A stretch of DNA of 52,747 bases, from the NCBI RefSeq assembly GCF_011045015.1, contig NZ_JAAKZY010000056.1, positions 1-52,747 on the forward strand, written 5' to 3'. Source of the stretch: Streptomyces scabichelini (GTDB lineage Bacteria > Actinomycetota > Actinomycetes > Streptomycetales > Streptomycetaceae). The translations under genes and the position numbers were made by a program. Of this stretch, positions 25,948 to 33,379 are shown piece after piece; positions within the stretch are counted from its first letter, which is position 1; every line of letters begins with the position of its first letter. Below the pieces are notes generated by a model that was not told the DNA's origin, did not search any database, and saw only the letters and a program-made list of their open reading frames with translations.

Positions 25948-26312
25948 CCACACCCAGCCGACTCCCCGAACCCTACGGGCACGACGGGAGCGCCAACCTC
26001 GCCGACATCCTCGAGCGCGTGCTCGACAAGGGCATCGTGATCGCGGGCGACATCCGGATCAATCTGCTCGACATCGAACTGCTCACGATCAAGTTGCGGC
26101 TCATCGTGGCCTCCGTCGACAAGGCGAAGGAGATGGGGATCGACTGGTGGGAGGACGACCCGGCGCTGTCCTCGCGTGCGCGCCGCGACGAACTGGCCCG
26201 CGAGAACGCCGAGTTGCGTGCCCAGGTCGCCGAACTGGAGCGCGGGGAACTCGACCGCGGGCGCACCCGTACCCGTTCGGAGGAGCGTCGTTCGGAGGAG
26301 GAGGCCCCATGA
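25944..26312 (+). CDS. gvpJ: Gas vesicle protein GvpJ (GvpA family)
   Basis: 122 residues. The GvpA-like core NLADILERVLDKGIVIAGDIRINLLDIELLTIKLRLIVASVDKAKEMGIDWW is followed by a short coiled segment (ARENAELRAQVAELERGEL). The WW after the core and the small C-terminal helix are typical of GvpJ-type minor shell proteins, thought to cap vesicle tips. Coupled on both sides by ATGA overlaps. Confidence 0.9.
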   Translation: MTTPSRLPEPYGHDGSANLADILERVLDKGIVIAGDIRINLLDIELLTIKLRLIVASVDKAKEMGIDWWEDDPALSSRARRDELARENAELRAQVAELERGELDRGRTRTRSEERRSEEEAP

Positions 26313-27121
26313 GCGGTCTGCGTTATGTCTATGCCGTCTGCCGCCCCTTCGGCTCCACGCTTCCCGCCCAGCTGACGGGCGTCGGGGGCATGCCGCCCAA
26401 GCAGCTGACCCACCGCGGCATGGTCGCCATCGTCAGTTCGGTACCGGAGGACGACTTCGCGGAAGAGCCGCTGCGGGCGCACCTGGAGGACCTGGACTGG
26501 CTCAGCGCGACCGCGCGGGCACACCAGAACGTGATCGACGCGCTGACCATGGTGACCTCGCCCGTGCCGCTGCGGCTCGCCACCGTCTTCCGGGACGACA
26601 GCGGCGTACGCACGATGATGGAGGCCCAGGAGGAGACGTTCCGGCGGACACTCGACCGGATCGACGGGAGGGTGGAATGGGGCGTCAAGGTGTACGCGGA
26701 ATTCTCCGGGGATGAGGAATCTTCCGGGGGTTCGGACGCGGTGTCCGCAGGTGTTTCCGCTGAACGGCCGTCCCCAGTAAAGGGCGGGACGGGACGCGAC
26801 TATCTGCGGCAACGGCGGCAGCAGCGCAGAGCCCATGAGGAGAAATGGGAACAGGCCGAGGAATTCGCGCGCCGGCTGCACGGCTCCCTTTCCCGGTTCG
26901 CGGAGGACGCCCGGATTCACGCGCCGCAGAACGCGGCGCTTTCCCGCGCCTCGGGCCGTAATGTGCTCAACGCCGCTTATCTCGTGTCGCGTGCGGAATC
27001 AGAGGAATTCGTGGAACTGGTGGACCGTACAAAGGGCGATGAGCCGGGCCTGCGGGTGGAACTCACCGGGCCCTGGGCCGCGTACTCCTTCAGCGGCCCG
27101 GCGGGGGAGGAGGGCGCATGA
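26309..27121 (+). CDS. gvpL: Gas vesicle protein GvpL (GvpF/GvpL family)
   Basis: 270 residues, paralogous to gvpF. Start SGLRYVYAVCRPFGS, then HRGMVAIVSSVPEDDFAE, ARAHQNVIDALT, VPLRLATVFRDD, RVEWGVKVYAEF and the end VELTGPWAAYSFSGP. A Ser/Gly-rich insert (about 135-165) separates the halves. Ribosome site gaggaggagg within gvpJ. Overlaps gvpJ and gvpS by 4 nt. Confidence 0.92.
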   Translation: MSGLRYVYAVCRPFGSTLPAQLTGVGGMPPKQLTHRGMVAIVSSVPEDDFAEEPLRAHLEDLDWLSATARAHQNVIDALTMVTSPVPLRLATVFRDDSGVRTMMEAQEETFRRTLDRIDGRVEWGVKVYAEFSGDEESSGGSDAVSAGVSAERPSPVKGGTGRDYLRQRRQQRRAHEEKWEQAEEFARRLHGSLSRFAEDARIHAPQNAALSRASGRNVLNAAYLVSRAESEEFVELVDRTKGDEPGLRVELTGPWAAYSFSGPAGEEGA

Positions 27122-27306
27122 CCGTCGTCGAACGCCGTGAGATCGCCCTCGTCGACCTGCTCGACCGGCTGCTCGCGGGCGGAGTCGTCATCACTGGTGA
27201 CCTCACCCTGCGCATCGCGGACGTCGATCTCGTACGCATCGACCTGAACGCGCTCATCAGCTCGGTGAACGAGCAGGTCCCCTCGCCCTGGCAGGAGGTG
27301 CCGTGA
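27118..27306 (+). CDS. gvpS: Gas vesicle protein GvpS (short GvpA family)
   Basis: 62 residues that are little more than the GvpA core: ALVDLLDRLLAGGVVITGDLTLRIADVDLVRIDLNALISSV. Third GvpA-type protein of the cluster. The name follows the streptomycete gene order; GvpM-type in other nomenclatures. Overlaps gvpL (ATGA) and gvpK (GTGA). Confidence 0.88.
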   Translation: MTVVERREIALVDLLDRLLAGGVVITGDLTLRIADVDLVRIDLNALISSVNEQVPSPWQEVP

Positions 27307-27587
27307 CAGCCCGCAGGAACCGTCTGGACTTTGAGCCGGACACCGTGGAACGTGATCTGGTCAAGCTCGTGCTGACCGTCGTCGAGCTGCTGCGGCAGCT
27401 GATGGAACGGCAGGCGATCCGCCGTTTCGACACGGGCGAGCTGACGGAGGACCAAGAGGAGCGGATCGGGCTGACGCTGATGCTCCTCGAGGACCGGATG
27501 GCCGAACTGCGCGAGCGCTACGGCCTGCGGCCCGAGGACCTCAATCTGGACCTCGGGCCGCTCGGACCACTGCTTCCCAGGGACTAG
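27303..27587 (+). CDS. gvpK: Gas vesicle protein GvpK
   Basis: 94-residue helical accessory protein: RLDFEPDTVERDLVKLVLTVVELLRQLMERQAIRRFD, then LTLMLLEDRMAELRERYGL and DLNLDLGPLGPLL. This is the conserved GvpK domain almost without additions. GTG 27303. Last gene of the cluster; gvpC and gvpN are not present in the window. The stop region GGGACTAG is repeated downstream. Confidence 0.92.
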   Translation: MTARRNRLDFEPDTVERDLVKLVLTVVELLRQLMERQAIRRFDTGELTEDQEERIGLTLMLLEDRMAELRERYGLRPEDLNLDLGPLGPLLPRD

Positions 27588-27635
27588 CCACTACCCAGGG
27601 GACCAGCCACTACTTCCCGGGGACTAGGGGACTAG
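27580..27635 (+). repeat. Stop-codon repeats after gvpK
   Basis: GGGACTAGCCACTAC (with the TAG stop) at 27580-27594 recurs as GGGACCAGCCACTAC at 27599-27613, then GGGACTAG at 27620-27627 and 27628-27635. It fills the short gap to the convergent membrane-protein gene; CCACTA and TAGTGG could also pair as a hairpin. Confidence 0.88.
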
Positions 27636-27642
27636 TGGGGGG

Positions 27643-27813
27643 CTACCAGCGATACCAACGTGACCTGGTACCGGTTGTGGTCGTGCTGCGCATCAAGAAT
27701 CCCAGCAGCCACACGACGAGAACCACCAGGGCAATCCACCAGAGCAGTTTCACCGCGAAGCCGGCACCGAACAGAATCAGCGCCAGAAGCAGTACCAGCA
27801 GGATGGGAACCAT
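27643..27813 (-). CDS. Small hydrophobic membrane protein
   Basis: 56 residues, two adjacent transmembrane helices (VPILLVLLLALILFGAGF and LLWWIALVVLVVWLLGFL) and a basic Arg/Trp C-terminus. Resembles small stress-associated hydrophobic proteins of Streptomyces; no known function. ATG 27813 has an excellent ribosome site on its strand (aggaggtttcagatt). The frame is open upstream into the frameshifted methyltransferase, but this start and its site show a separate gene. Confidence 0.75.
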   Translation of the reverse strand: MVPILLVLLLALILFGAGFAVKLLWWIALVVLVVWLLGFLMRSTTTTGTRSRWYRW

Positions 27814-27859
27814 AATCTGAAACCTCCTCCTGGTGTCCGGGTTTCCAGGAGCGGGGGAA

Positions 27860-28674
27860 TCAGACCGGCTTTCGGCCGAGAATTTCTCCGTGCGGACAGG
27901 AGAACCATGCGTCCTCCTGTCGGCCCCATTCCCGCCACGCCTCCGACACCGCGCGCAGCTGCTCGGCGTCACGTGGCCGCCTTCCGTGGCGCGTTCGGCG
28001 TACGAGGAGGCGAGCGTGCGGTCCGCCCACAGGCCGCTCCACCAGGCGCGCTCCTCGTCGCTCGCGAAGCACCAGGTACTGGAGGAGGCGGTGATGTCGG
28101 TGAAACCGGCCCGCAGCGCCCAGGACTTGAGCCGCCGCCCGGCGTCCGGCGCACCGCCGTTGGCGCGGGCCACGCGCAGATACAGGTCCAGCCAGTCGTC
28201 CATGCCGGGCGTCAGCGGATACCAGGCCATCGCCGGGTAGTCCGCGTCGCGCACGGCGACGAAGCCGCCGGGCTTCGTGACCCGGTACATCTCGCGCAAC
28301 GCCCGTACCGGATCTCCCACATGTTGCAGCACCTGATGCGCGTGGACGACGCAGAAGGTGTCGTCCGGGTAGTCCAGCGCGTGGACGTCCGCGACGGCGA
28401 ACTCGACGTTCTCCAGGCCCTGTTCGGCGGCCGTGGCCCGCGCCTGGTCCAGGATGCCCGCCGCCTGGTCGACGCCGGTGACCCGGCCGTCGGGGACCAG
28501 CTTCGCCAGGTCCGCGGTGATGGTGCCCGGACCGCAGCCGATGTCCAGGATCGTCATATGGGGCTTCAGCGAGCCGAGGAGGTACGCCGCCGAATTGGCG
28601 GCCGTGCGCCACGTGTGCGAGCGCAGCACGGACTCGTGATGCCCGTGCGTGTAGACGGCTGTCTCCTTCGACAT
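27860..28674 (-). pseudogene. SAM-dependent methyltransferase with probable single-base frameshift
   Basis: Class I methyltransferase: LDIGCGPGTITADLA (SAM motif I), VTGVDQA, VEFAVADVHALDYPDDTF and HVLQ-type VVHAHQVLQHVGDP, with ATG at 28674. The frame holds to GGHVTP near 27967. The expected family C-terminus (EQLRAVSEAWREW, then EDAWF and HGEIL) lies in the -1-shifted frame and stops at 27860. One missing base at about 27964-27967 explains the break. Unshifted, the frame runs in frame through the downstream membrane protein to 27643. Either a real mutation or a sequencing error. Confidence 0.8.
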
Positions 28675-28706
28675 GACGTCACCTTCCGTCGTGTTCCGGC
28701 GTGGCG

Positions 28707-28730
28707 GTACCCGTGAACGTCACCGTACGC
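28707..28730 (-). promoter_or_regulatory. SigB-type promoter candidate for the methyltransferase
   Basis: Minus strand: GCGT (28730-28727), 14-nt spacer, GGGTAC (28712-28707), 33 nt before the ATG at 28674. Fits GNNT-N14-16-GGGTA[C/T]. Confidence 0.5.
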
Positions 28731-28792
28731 CGCCATGTCGAATAATGAGACCCGCGTCTTGCTATACGGACGGACGGGGAGGCGGCGGGTGA

Positions 28793-30283
28793 TCAGCGGT
28801 GGGTGAGCGGCCGGTAGACGGTCAGCGCCTCGGGCAGCTTCTCGAGCGTCAGATCGCCCTCCACCGTGGTGACTTCGCCGTCGTACGCCAGGAGCGTGCC
28901 GGGCGCCACGTCGTCCACGTGGAGCCTGCCGACCCGTACCGCCGCATGGACGGGGGAGCGGGTCAGCGGTCCCGCGACGGCCGCGGCGAGGAGCCGGACG
29001 GCGGGCTTACGGCCCCCGTGCACGACCCGTACGTCCAGCCGGCCGTCCGCGAGGTCGTAGCGGCGGCCGGGGATCGGCCCCATGCGGTGATACGTGCCGT
29101 TGCCGGCGAACAGCAGCCACAACGGCCGTTCCGTGCCGCCGATCTCGGTCCGCAGCGGATGCCGGTCGGCCCGCAGCACGCGCAGCGCCGCGAGCACGCC
29201 CGCCGGCCAGCCGCCGATCCGCTTCGACCAGCGGTCCCGCTCACGCACCAGCTCCGGATAGACGCCAAGGCTGCACGTGTTGAGGAAGCAGCCCTCGACG
29301 GCGCCGGAGGCGAAATGGCCCACGTCCACGCGTACGGCGTCACCGTGCTCGAGGGCCCGGCACAGGTCGCGTACGTCCTCCACGCCCAGGTCGTGCGCGA
29401 AGTGGTTGAGCGTGCCGCCGGGCAGCACCGCGAGCGGGAGGCCATGGCGCAGGGCCACCTCGGCGGCCGCGTTCACCGTGCCGTCGCCGCCGCACACGCC
29501 CAGGACCACGGCCCGTTCCGCGGCCTTCGCCAACTCGGCCCGCAGCTCGGCCGCTTCACACTCCACGATCTCGGCGCGCGGCAGGACGTCGCGCAGGAGG
29601 CGTACCCGCTCCGGTGTGCCCGCCCCCTTGTTGGCCACGAGCACCAGGCCCTGCCCCTCGGGGAGCGCGGGCGCGTCCACGCGCGGGCGGCCGGGCGGCG
29701 GCAGCTGATCGCGGGTCGGCACGAGGCCCCGTACCGCGAAGGCGGCGCCCGCGCCGAGTGCCGCGCCCGCGAGGACGTCGCTCGGGAAGTGGACGCCCGT
29801 GTAGACCCGCGAGAGGGCCACCGCGACGGCGGCCGGGGCGACGGCCGCGCCCAGGGGCCGGGACTCCAGGGCGACGCCCGTCGCGAAGGCCGCCGCCGAC
29901 GCCGAGTGCCCCGACGGGAACGAGGTGGTGATCGGCTGCCGGTCCAGCTGACGGATCAGCGGTACCGCGTGGAGCAGCGGGCGCGGACGGCGCACCGTGC
30001 GCTTGCCGAGCGTGTTGATGGTCGCCGAGGCCACGGCGAGCGAGGCGGCGCCCCGGGCGGCGGCGCGGCGGGCCTTCGGCGAACGCGTCACCGCGAGGGC
30101 CGCCGCCGTGGCGAACCACAGCTTTCCGTGGTTGGCGCTGCGGCTCAGCCTCGGCAGCACACGGTCGGCGCCCGGCCAGTGCCGTGCCGCGACGGCGTCG
30201 AAGGCGCGGCAGTCCACGCTCAGCAGCCGGTCGCGCAGGCCATGGCCGGGTTCGGGGACGGTGAGGTCTACGTCTGCGGTCAT
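28793..30283 (-). CDS. PAP2 phosphatase / diacylglycerol kinase-like fusion protein
   Basis: 496 residues. The N-terminal PAP2 domain has all three motifs: Lys94 with RRP at 98-100, PSGHS at 123-127 and SRVYTGVHFPSDV at 158-170. The C-terminal lipid-kinase domain has GGDGTVN at 265 and LPGGTLNHFAHDLG. The pair could dephosphorylate and phosphorylate prenyl or glycerolipids at the membrane. ATG 30283 is taken as start (MTADVDLTVPEPGHG); the frame is open to 30364 but that part crosses the palindrome and the divergent promoter region. Confidence 0.9.
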   Translation of the reverse strand: MTADVDLTVPEPGHGLRDRLLSVDCRAFDAVAARHWPGADRVLPRLSRSANHGKLWFATAAALAVTRSPKARRAAARGAASLAVASATINTLGKRTVRRPRPLLHAVPLIRQLDRQPITTSFPSGHSASAAAFATGVALESRPLGAAVAPAAVAVALSRVYTGVHFPSDVLAGAALGAGAAFAVRGLVPTRDQLPPPGRPRVDAPALPEGQGLVLVANKGAGTPERVRLLRDVLPRAEIVECEAAELRAELAKAAERAVVLGVCGGDGTVNAAAEVALRHGLPLAVLPGGTLNHFAHDLGVEDVRDLCRALEHGDAVRVDVGHFASGAVEGCFLNTCSLGVYPELVRERDRWSKRIGGWPAGVLAALRVLRADRHPLRTEIGGTERPLWLLFAGNGTYHRMGPIPGRRYDLADGRLDVRVVHGGRKPAVRLLAAAVAGPLTRSPVHAAVRVGRLHVDDVAPGTLLAYDGEVTTVEGDLTLEKLPEALTVYRPLTHR

Positions 30284-30296
30284 GGACTGCGGGTAC
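30272..30296 (+). promoter_or_regulatory. SigB-type promoter candidate for the ABC-F gene
   Basis: GTCT (30272-30275), 15-nt spacer, GGGTAC (30291-30296), 67 nt before the ABC-F ATG. It overlaps the start of the divergent PAP2 gene and the 30-bp palindrome. Confidence 0.4.
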
Positions 30297-30310
30297 CCCT
30301 GCAGTCCATG
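30281..30310. promoter_or_regulatory. 30-bp palindrome over the PAP2 gene start
   Basis: Perfect 10-bp arms CATGGACTGC (30281-30290) and GCAGTCCATG (30301-30310) flank gggtacccct, itself containing the palindrome GGGTACCC. The ATG of the PAP2/kinase gene (30283 on the minus strand) lies in one arm and an AGGGG ribosome-like site in the middle. Could be an operator for both divergent genes or an RNA hairpin hiding the start codon. Confidence 0.6.
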
Positions 30311-30362
30311 ACCGCGCATAACCGTTTGCCGCCCGATCCCCTCGCCCGGACAATGCCCAATC

Positions 30363-31982
30363 ATGGGACATCTGGAAGCGGCGCACCTCGAGTACTACCT
30401 GCCCGACGGGAGGGCGCTCCTCGGCGATGTGTCCTTCCGGGTGGGCGACGGGGCCGTGGTCGCGCTGGTCGGGCCCAACGGCGCCGGGAAGACGACCCTG
30501 TTGCGGCTGATCTCGGGTGAGCTGAAGCCGCACGGGGGCACCGTCACGGTGAGCGGCGGGCTCGGCGTGATGCGGCAGTTCGTGGGGTCCGTACGTGACG
30601 AGACCACCGTGCGCGATCTGCTCGTGTCGGTCGCGCCGCCCCGGATCCGTGAGGTGGCGAAGGCCGTCGACGCCGCCGAGCACGCCATCATGACCGTCGA
30701 CGACGAGGCCGCCCAGCTCCAGTACGCGCAGGCGCTCGCCGACTGGGCGGAGGTCCAGGGGTACGAGGCCGAGACGCTGTGGGACATGTGCACCATGGCC
30801 GCGCTCGGCGTGCCGTACGACAAGGCGCAGTTCCGCGAGGTGCGGACGCTGTCCGGCGGTGAGCAGAAGCGGCTCGTCCTTGAGGCGCTGCTGCGCGGCA
30901 GCGACGAGGTGCTGCTGCTCGACGAGCCGGACAACTACCTCGACGTGCCCGGCAAGCGCTGGCTGGAGGAGCGGCTGAGGGAGACGCGCAAGACGGTTCT
31001 GTTCGTGTCCCACGACCGTGAGCTGCTGGCCCGCGCCGCTGAGAAGATCGTGAGCGTGGAGCCGGGACCTGCGGGCGCCGACGCGTGGGTGCACGGCGGC
31101 GGCTTCGCGACGTACCACGAGGCGCGGCGTGAACGCTTCGCGCGCTTCGAGGAGTTGCGGCGGCGCTGGGACGAGAAGCACGCCCAGCTGAAGAAGCTGG
31201 TGCTGAACCTGCGGCAGGCCGCCACGATCAGCCATGAGCTGGCCTCGCGGTACCAGGCCGCGCAGACCAGGCTGCGCAAGTTCGAGGAGGCGGGCCCGCC
31301 GCCGGAGCCGCCGCGCGAGCAGGACATCACGATGCGCCTGCACGGCGGGCGTACCGGCATCAGGGCCGTCACCTGCGAGGGGCTCGAGCTCACCGGGCTG
31401 ATGAAACCCTTCGACCTGGAGGTCTTCTACGGCGAGCGGGTCGCCGTGCTGGGTTCCAACGGCTCCGGCAAGTCGCACTTCCTGCGGCTGCTCGCGGGCG
31501 GTGAGGTGGCGCACACGGGGAAGTGGAAGCTCGGCGCGCGCGTCGTCCCCGGCCACTTCGCGCAGACGCATTCCCACCCCGAGCTGGAGGGGCGCACCCT
31601 GCTCGACATCCTGTGGACCGAGCACGCCCAGGACCGCGGCGCCGCGATGTCCCGGCTGCGGCGCTACGAGCTGACCGGCCAGGCCGAGCAGCGCTTCGAC
31701 CGGCTCTCCGGCGGCCAGCAGGCCCGCTTCCAGATCCTTCTGCTGGAACTGGAAGGGGCCACGGCCCTGCTCCTCGACGAGCCCACCGACAACCTCGACC
31801 TGGAGTCGGCCGAGGCTCTCCAGGAGGGTCTGGAGGCGTACCAGGGCACGGTCCTGGCCGTCACCCACGACCGCTGGTTCGCCCGCTCCTTCGACCGGTA
31901 CCTGGTGTTCGGCAGCGACGGGAAGGTGCGTGAGACGACGGAGCCGGTGTGGGACGAGCGGCGCGTGCAGCGGGCCCGCTAG
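30363..31982 (+). CDS. ABC-F family ATP-binding protein
   Basis: Soluble twin-ATPase of the ABC-F type acting on ribosomes, 539 residues. First cassette: Walker A GPNGAGKTT at 37-45, LSGGE near 163, LLLDEPDNYLD. Second cassette: Walker A GSNGSGKS near 364, LSGGQ near 448, LLLDEPTDNLD. No transmembrane domain. The helical linker (RFARFEELRRRWDEKHAQLKK) is of the size seen in housekeeping and some antibiotic-resistance ABC-Fs. Resistance versus translation-factor role cannot be decided from sequence reading. Confidence 0.92.
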   Translation: MGHLEAAHLEYYLPDGRALLGDVSFRVGDGAVVALVGPNGAGKTTLLRLISGELKPHGGTVTVSGGLGVMRQFVGSVRDETTVRDLLVSVAPPRIREVAKAVDAAEHAIMTVDDEAAQLQYAQALADWAEVQGYEAETLWDMCTMAALGVPYDKAQFREVRTLSGGEQKRLVLEALLRGSDEVLLLDEPDNYLDVPGKRWLEERLRETRKTVLFVSHDRELLARAAEKIVSVEPGPAGADAWVHGGGFATYHEARRERFARFEELRRRWDEKHAQLKKLVLNLRQAATISHELASRYQAAQTRLRKFEEAGPPPEPPREQDITMRLHGGRTGIRAVTCEGLELTGLMKPFDLEVFYGERVAVLGSNGSGKSHFLRLLAGGEVAHTGKWKLGARVVPGHFAQTHSHPELEGRTLLDILWTEHAQDRGAAMSRLRRYELTGQAEQRFDRLSGGQQARFQILLLELEGATALLLDEPTDNLDLESAEALQEGLEAYQGTVLAVTHDRWFARSFDRYLVFGSDGKVRETTEPVWDERRVQRAR

Positions 31983-32000
31983 CGCCCGGTAGCCGACGGT

Positions 32001-32045
32001 CCGCGCCCCTAAAGGAGGCCGCAGGCCTTCCCTTTAGGGGCGCGG
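32001..32045. terminator. Bidirectional terminator hairpin between ABC-F and Vms1-like genes
   Basis: A 15-bp GC-rich stem with a 15-nt loop that can itself pair (aggccgcaggcct). It sits 19 nt after the ABC-F stop. No U-tract, as is usual in Streptomyces. Confidence 0.7.
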
Positions 32046-32150
32046 GGCTGTGTCGATTTGCGGCTCCGCCACGATGGGGGTCCCCCCGCTCGAGCGGAGC
32101 CGAGCGTGGGGGAGCGACCAGCCACAGATCACCCGCAGCTGTCATACCGC
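32001..32150 (-). repeat. 3' hairpin repeat, copy d, with nested mini-repeat
   Basis: Long-form copy on the minus strand, following the Vms1-like gene. The terminal hairpin has perfect 15-bp arms CCGCGCCCCTAAAGG/CCTTTAGGGGCGCGG (32001-32015 and 32031-32045). A second palindromic mini-repeat (32072-32113; ggggggacccccatcg on the minus strand) interrupts the usual gtcgcgcccacgcggcgg segment. The 5' arm gagcgctccgctgg encodes the last residues of the Vms1-like protein. Also lies directly after the convergent ABC-F stop. Confidence 0.88.
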
Positions 32151-33293
32151 CTATCCAGCGGAGCGCTCCCGCTCGGTCCAGCGGAGCAGCGCTCCCAGGC
32201 CGCCCGCCGGAGCGCCCTGGGGCCCGGCCTGCGGCACGGCGGGCGACAACGACAGCGCGGGGGCGCCCGCCGCGATCACGGACCGCAGCAGCGCGTCGTC
32301 CGCCCGCGCCGACCAGGGGCGCGGCTCGCCCAGCGTCTTCGTGTCCGTGCGCCGCACCGCCAGCTGGTCGGGCCCCTCGCCGACCCACACCTCGCGGTGC
32401 GTGTCGGGCCCGTCCGGGATGATCAGCAACTCGTCGATCCGGTGCTCCCGGGCCGCCTCGATCACCGCTGGTACGCCCTCGACGGCGCCGACGTTTCCGT
32501 CCGCGTCCGGCGCCCGGGCCGCCATGAACCGCTCCAGGTCCTCGGCCGCCCTGCGGCGCACATGCTCCGCGCGGATCCGCTCCACGTCCTCGTCGAGGAG
32601 CCTGCTGCCGGCTCCACGCGTGGCCTCCATCGTGCGGTCGTGCAACCGCTGCGGCAGCCGCTCGTGCACCGCCCGCCGCTCGCGGTCGTCGCCGACGAGG
32701 ATCAGCAGATCCGCCCGGGTCTCCTCCTGGCACACGGCGAGCGCGTCGGCGATCTCCGCGGCGTTGTGCTCCCAGGTGTTCTCCACCCTGAGCTGGAAGT
32801 GCCGCTCCGACCAGTCGACCGAGCTCGTACGGTGCAGCGGCCACTGCCGCCCGGACACCGAGCCCACGTCCCGGCTGCCCAGCGCGGAGCGCAGCTCGAA
32901 GTCGGCCCCGCGCCGGTCGACGTAGGCCACCACGCAGACCGGGTCCTCACCGAGCAGATCGAGGAGCGGCGCGGTGTGCGGGAGCGCTGACCACTCGACG
33001 GACAGGCCGCCCGGCGGGGACGCGGCCAGGGCGGGGTCGAGGACGACCTCGCCACCGGTGGCGAACAGGGCCCGGCCGTGCGGTTCGCTGGAGTGCCGCA
33101 GCTCCTCCAGCGCGGCCCGCACGGCCCGGCAGGTCGGCTCGTCCGCGCCCTGGTCCGCGAGTTGCCTGGATGCCGCCTGTGCCGTCAGTGATCGCTCATG
33201 AGGGGTGTCCTCCGTGTGCTGGGAGGTGCCGACGTACACGGAGGCCCAGGGTCCCGGAAGTTCGTACAGTGGACGCAGAAAGGCGAGATCCAT
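32151..33293 (-). CDS. Vms1/eRF1-like (baeRF2 type) protein
   Basis: 380 residues related to bacterial archaeo-eukaryotic release-factor-like proteins, the group of Rv2629 and the peptidyl-tRNA hydrolase Vms1. N-terminus MDLAFLRPLYELPGPWASVYVG; VVAYVDRRGADFEL; the FQLRVENTWEHNAAEIADAL region; LILVGDDRERRAVHERLPQRL and the C-terminal eRF1 domain 3-like part. A role in releasing stalled translation or dormant-ribosome handling is possible. ATG 33293 with ggaggaagcc upstream. Preceded by a SigB-type promoter candidate. Confidence 0.8.
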   Translation of the reverse strand: MDLAFLRPLYELPGPWASVYVGTSQHTEDTPHERSLTAQAASRQLADQGADEPTCRAVRAALEELRHSSEPHGRALFATGGEVVLDPALAASPPGGLSVEWSALPHTAPLLDLLGEDPVCVVAYVDRRGADFELRSALGSRDVGSVSGRQWPLHRTSSVDWSERHFQLRVENTWEHNAAEIADALAVCQEETRADLLILVGDDRERRAVHERLPQRLHDRTMEATRGAGSRLLDEDVERIRAEHVRRRAAEDLERFMAARAPDADGNVGAVEGVPAVIEAAREHRIDELLIIPDGPDTHREVWVGEGPDQLAVRRTDTKTLGEPRPWSARADDALLRSVIAAGAPALSLSPAVPQAGPQGAPAGGLGALLRWTERERSAG

Positions 33294-33316
33294 GGCTTCC
33301 TCCCGGATGCCGCTCG

Positions 33317-33340
33317 GGATATTGCTTGCCGGGCGGGTAC
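33317..33340 (+). promoter_or_regulatory. SigB-type promoter candidate for the DUF6158-like gene
   Basis: GGAT (33317-33320), 14-nt spacer, GGGTAC (33335-33340), 40 nt before the ATG at 33380. Shares its palindromic -10 box with the divergent promoter at 33337-33361. Confidence 0.5.
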
Positions 33341-33361
33341 CCGGACGCCTCGAAGGAACAC
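33337..33361 (-). promoter_or_regulatory. SigB-type promoter candidate for the Vms1-like gene
   Basis: Minus strand: GTGT (33361-33358), 15-nt spacer, GGGTAC (33342-33337), 44 nt before the ATG at 33293. The same -35, spacer length and -10 box occur upstream of the DUF2795-like gene. Confidence 0.5.
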
Positions 33362-33379
33362 GACGATCGGGGTACCACC

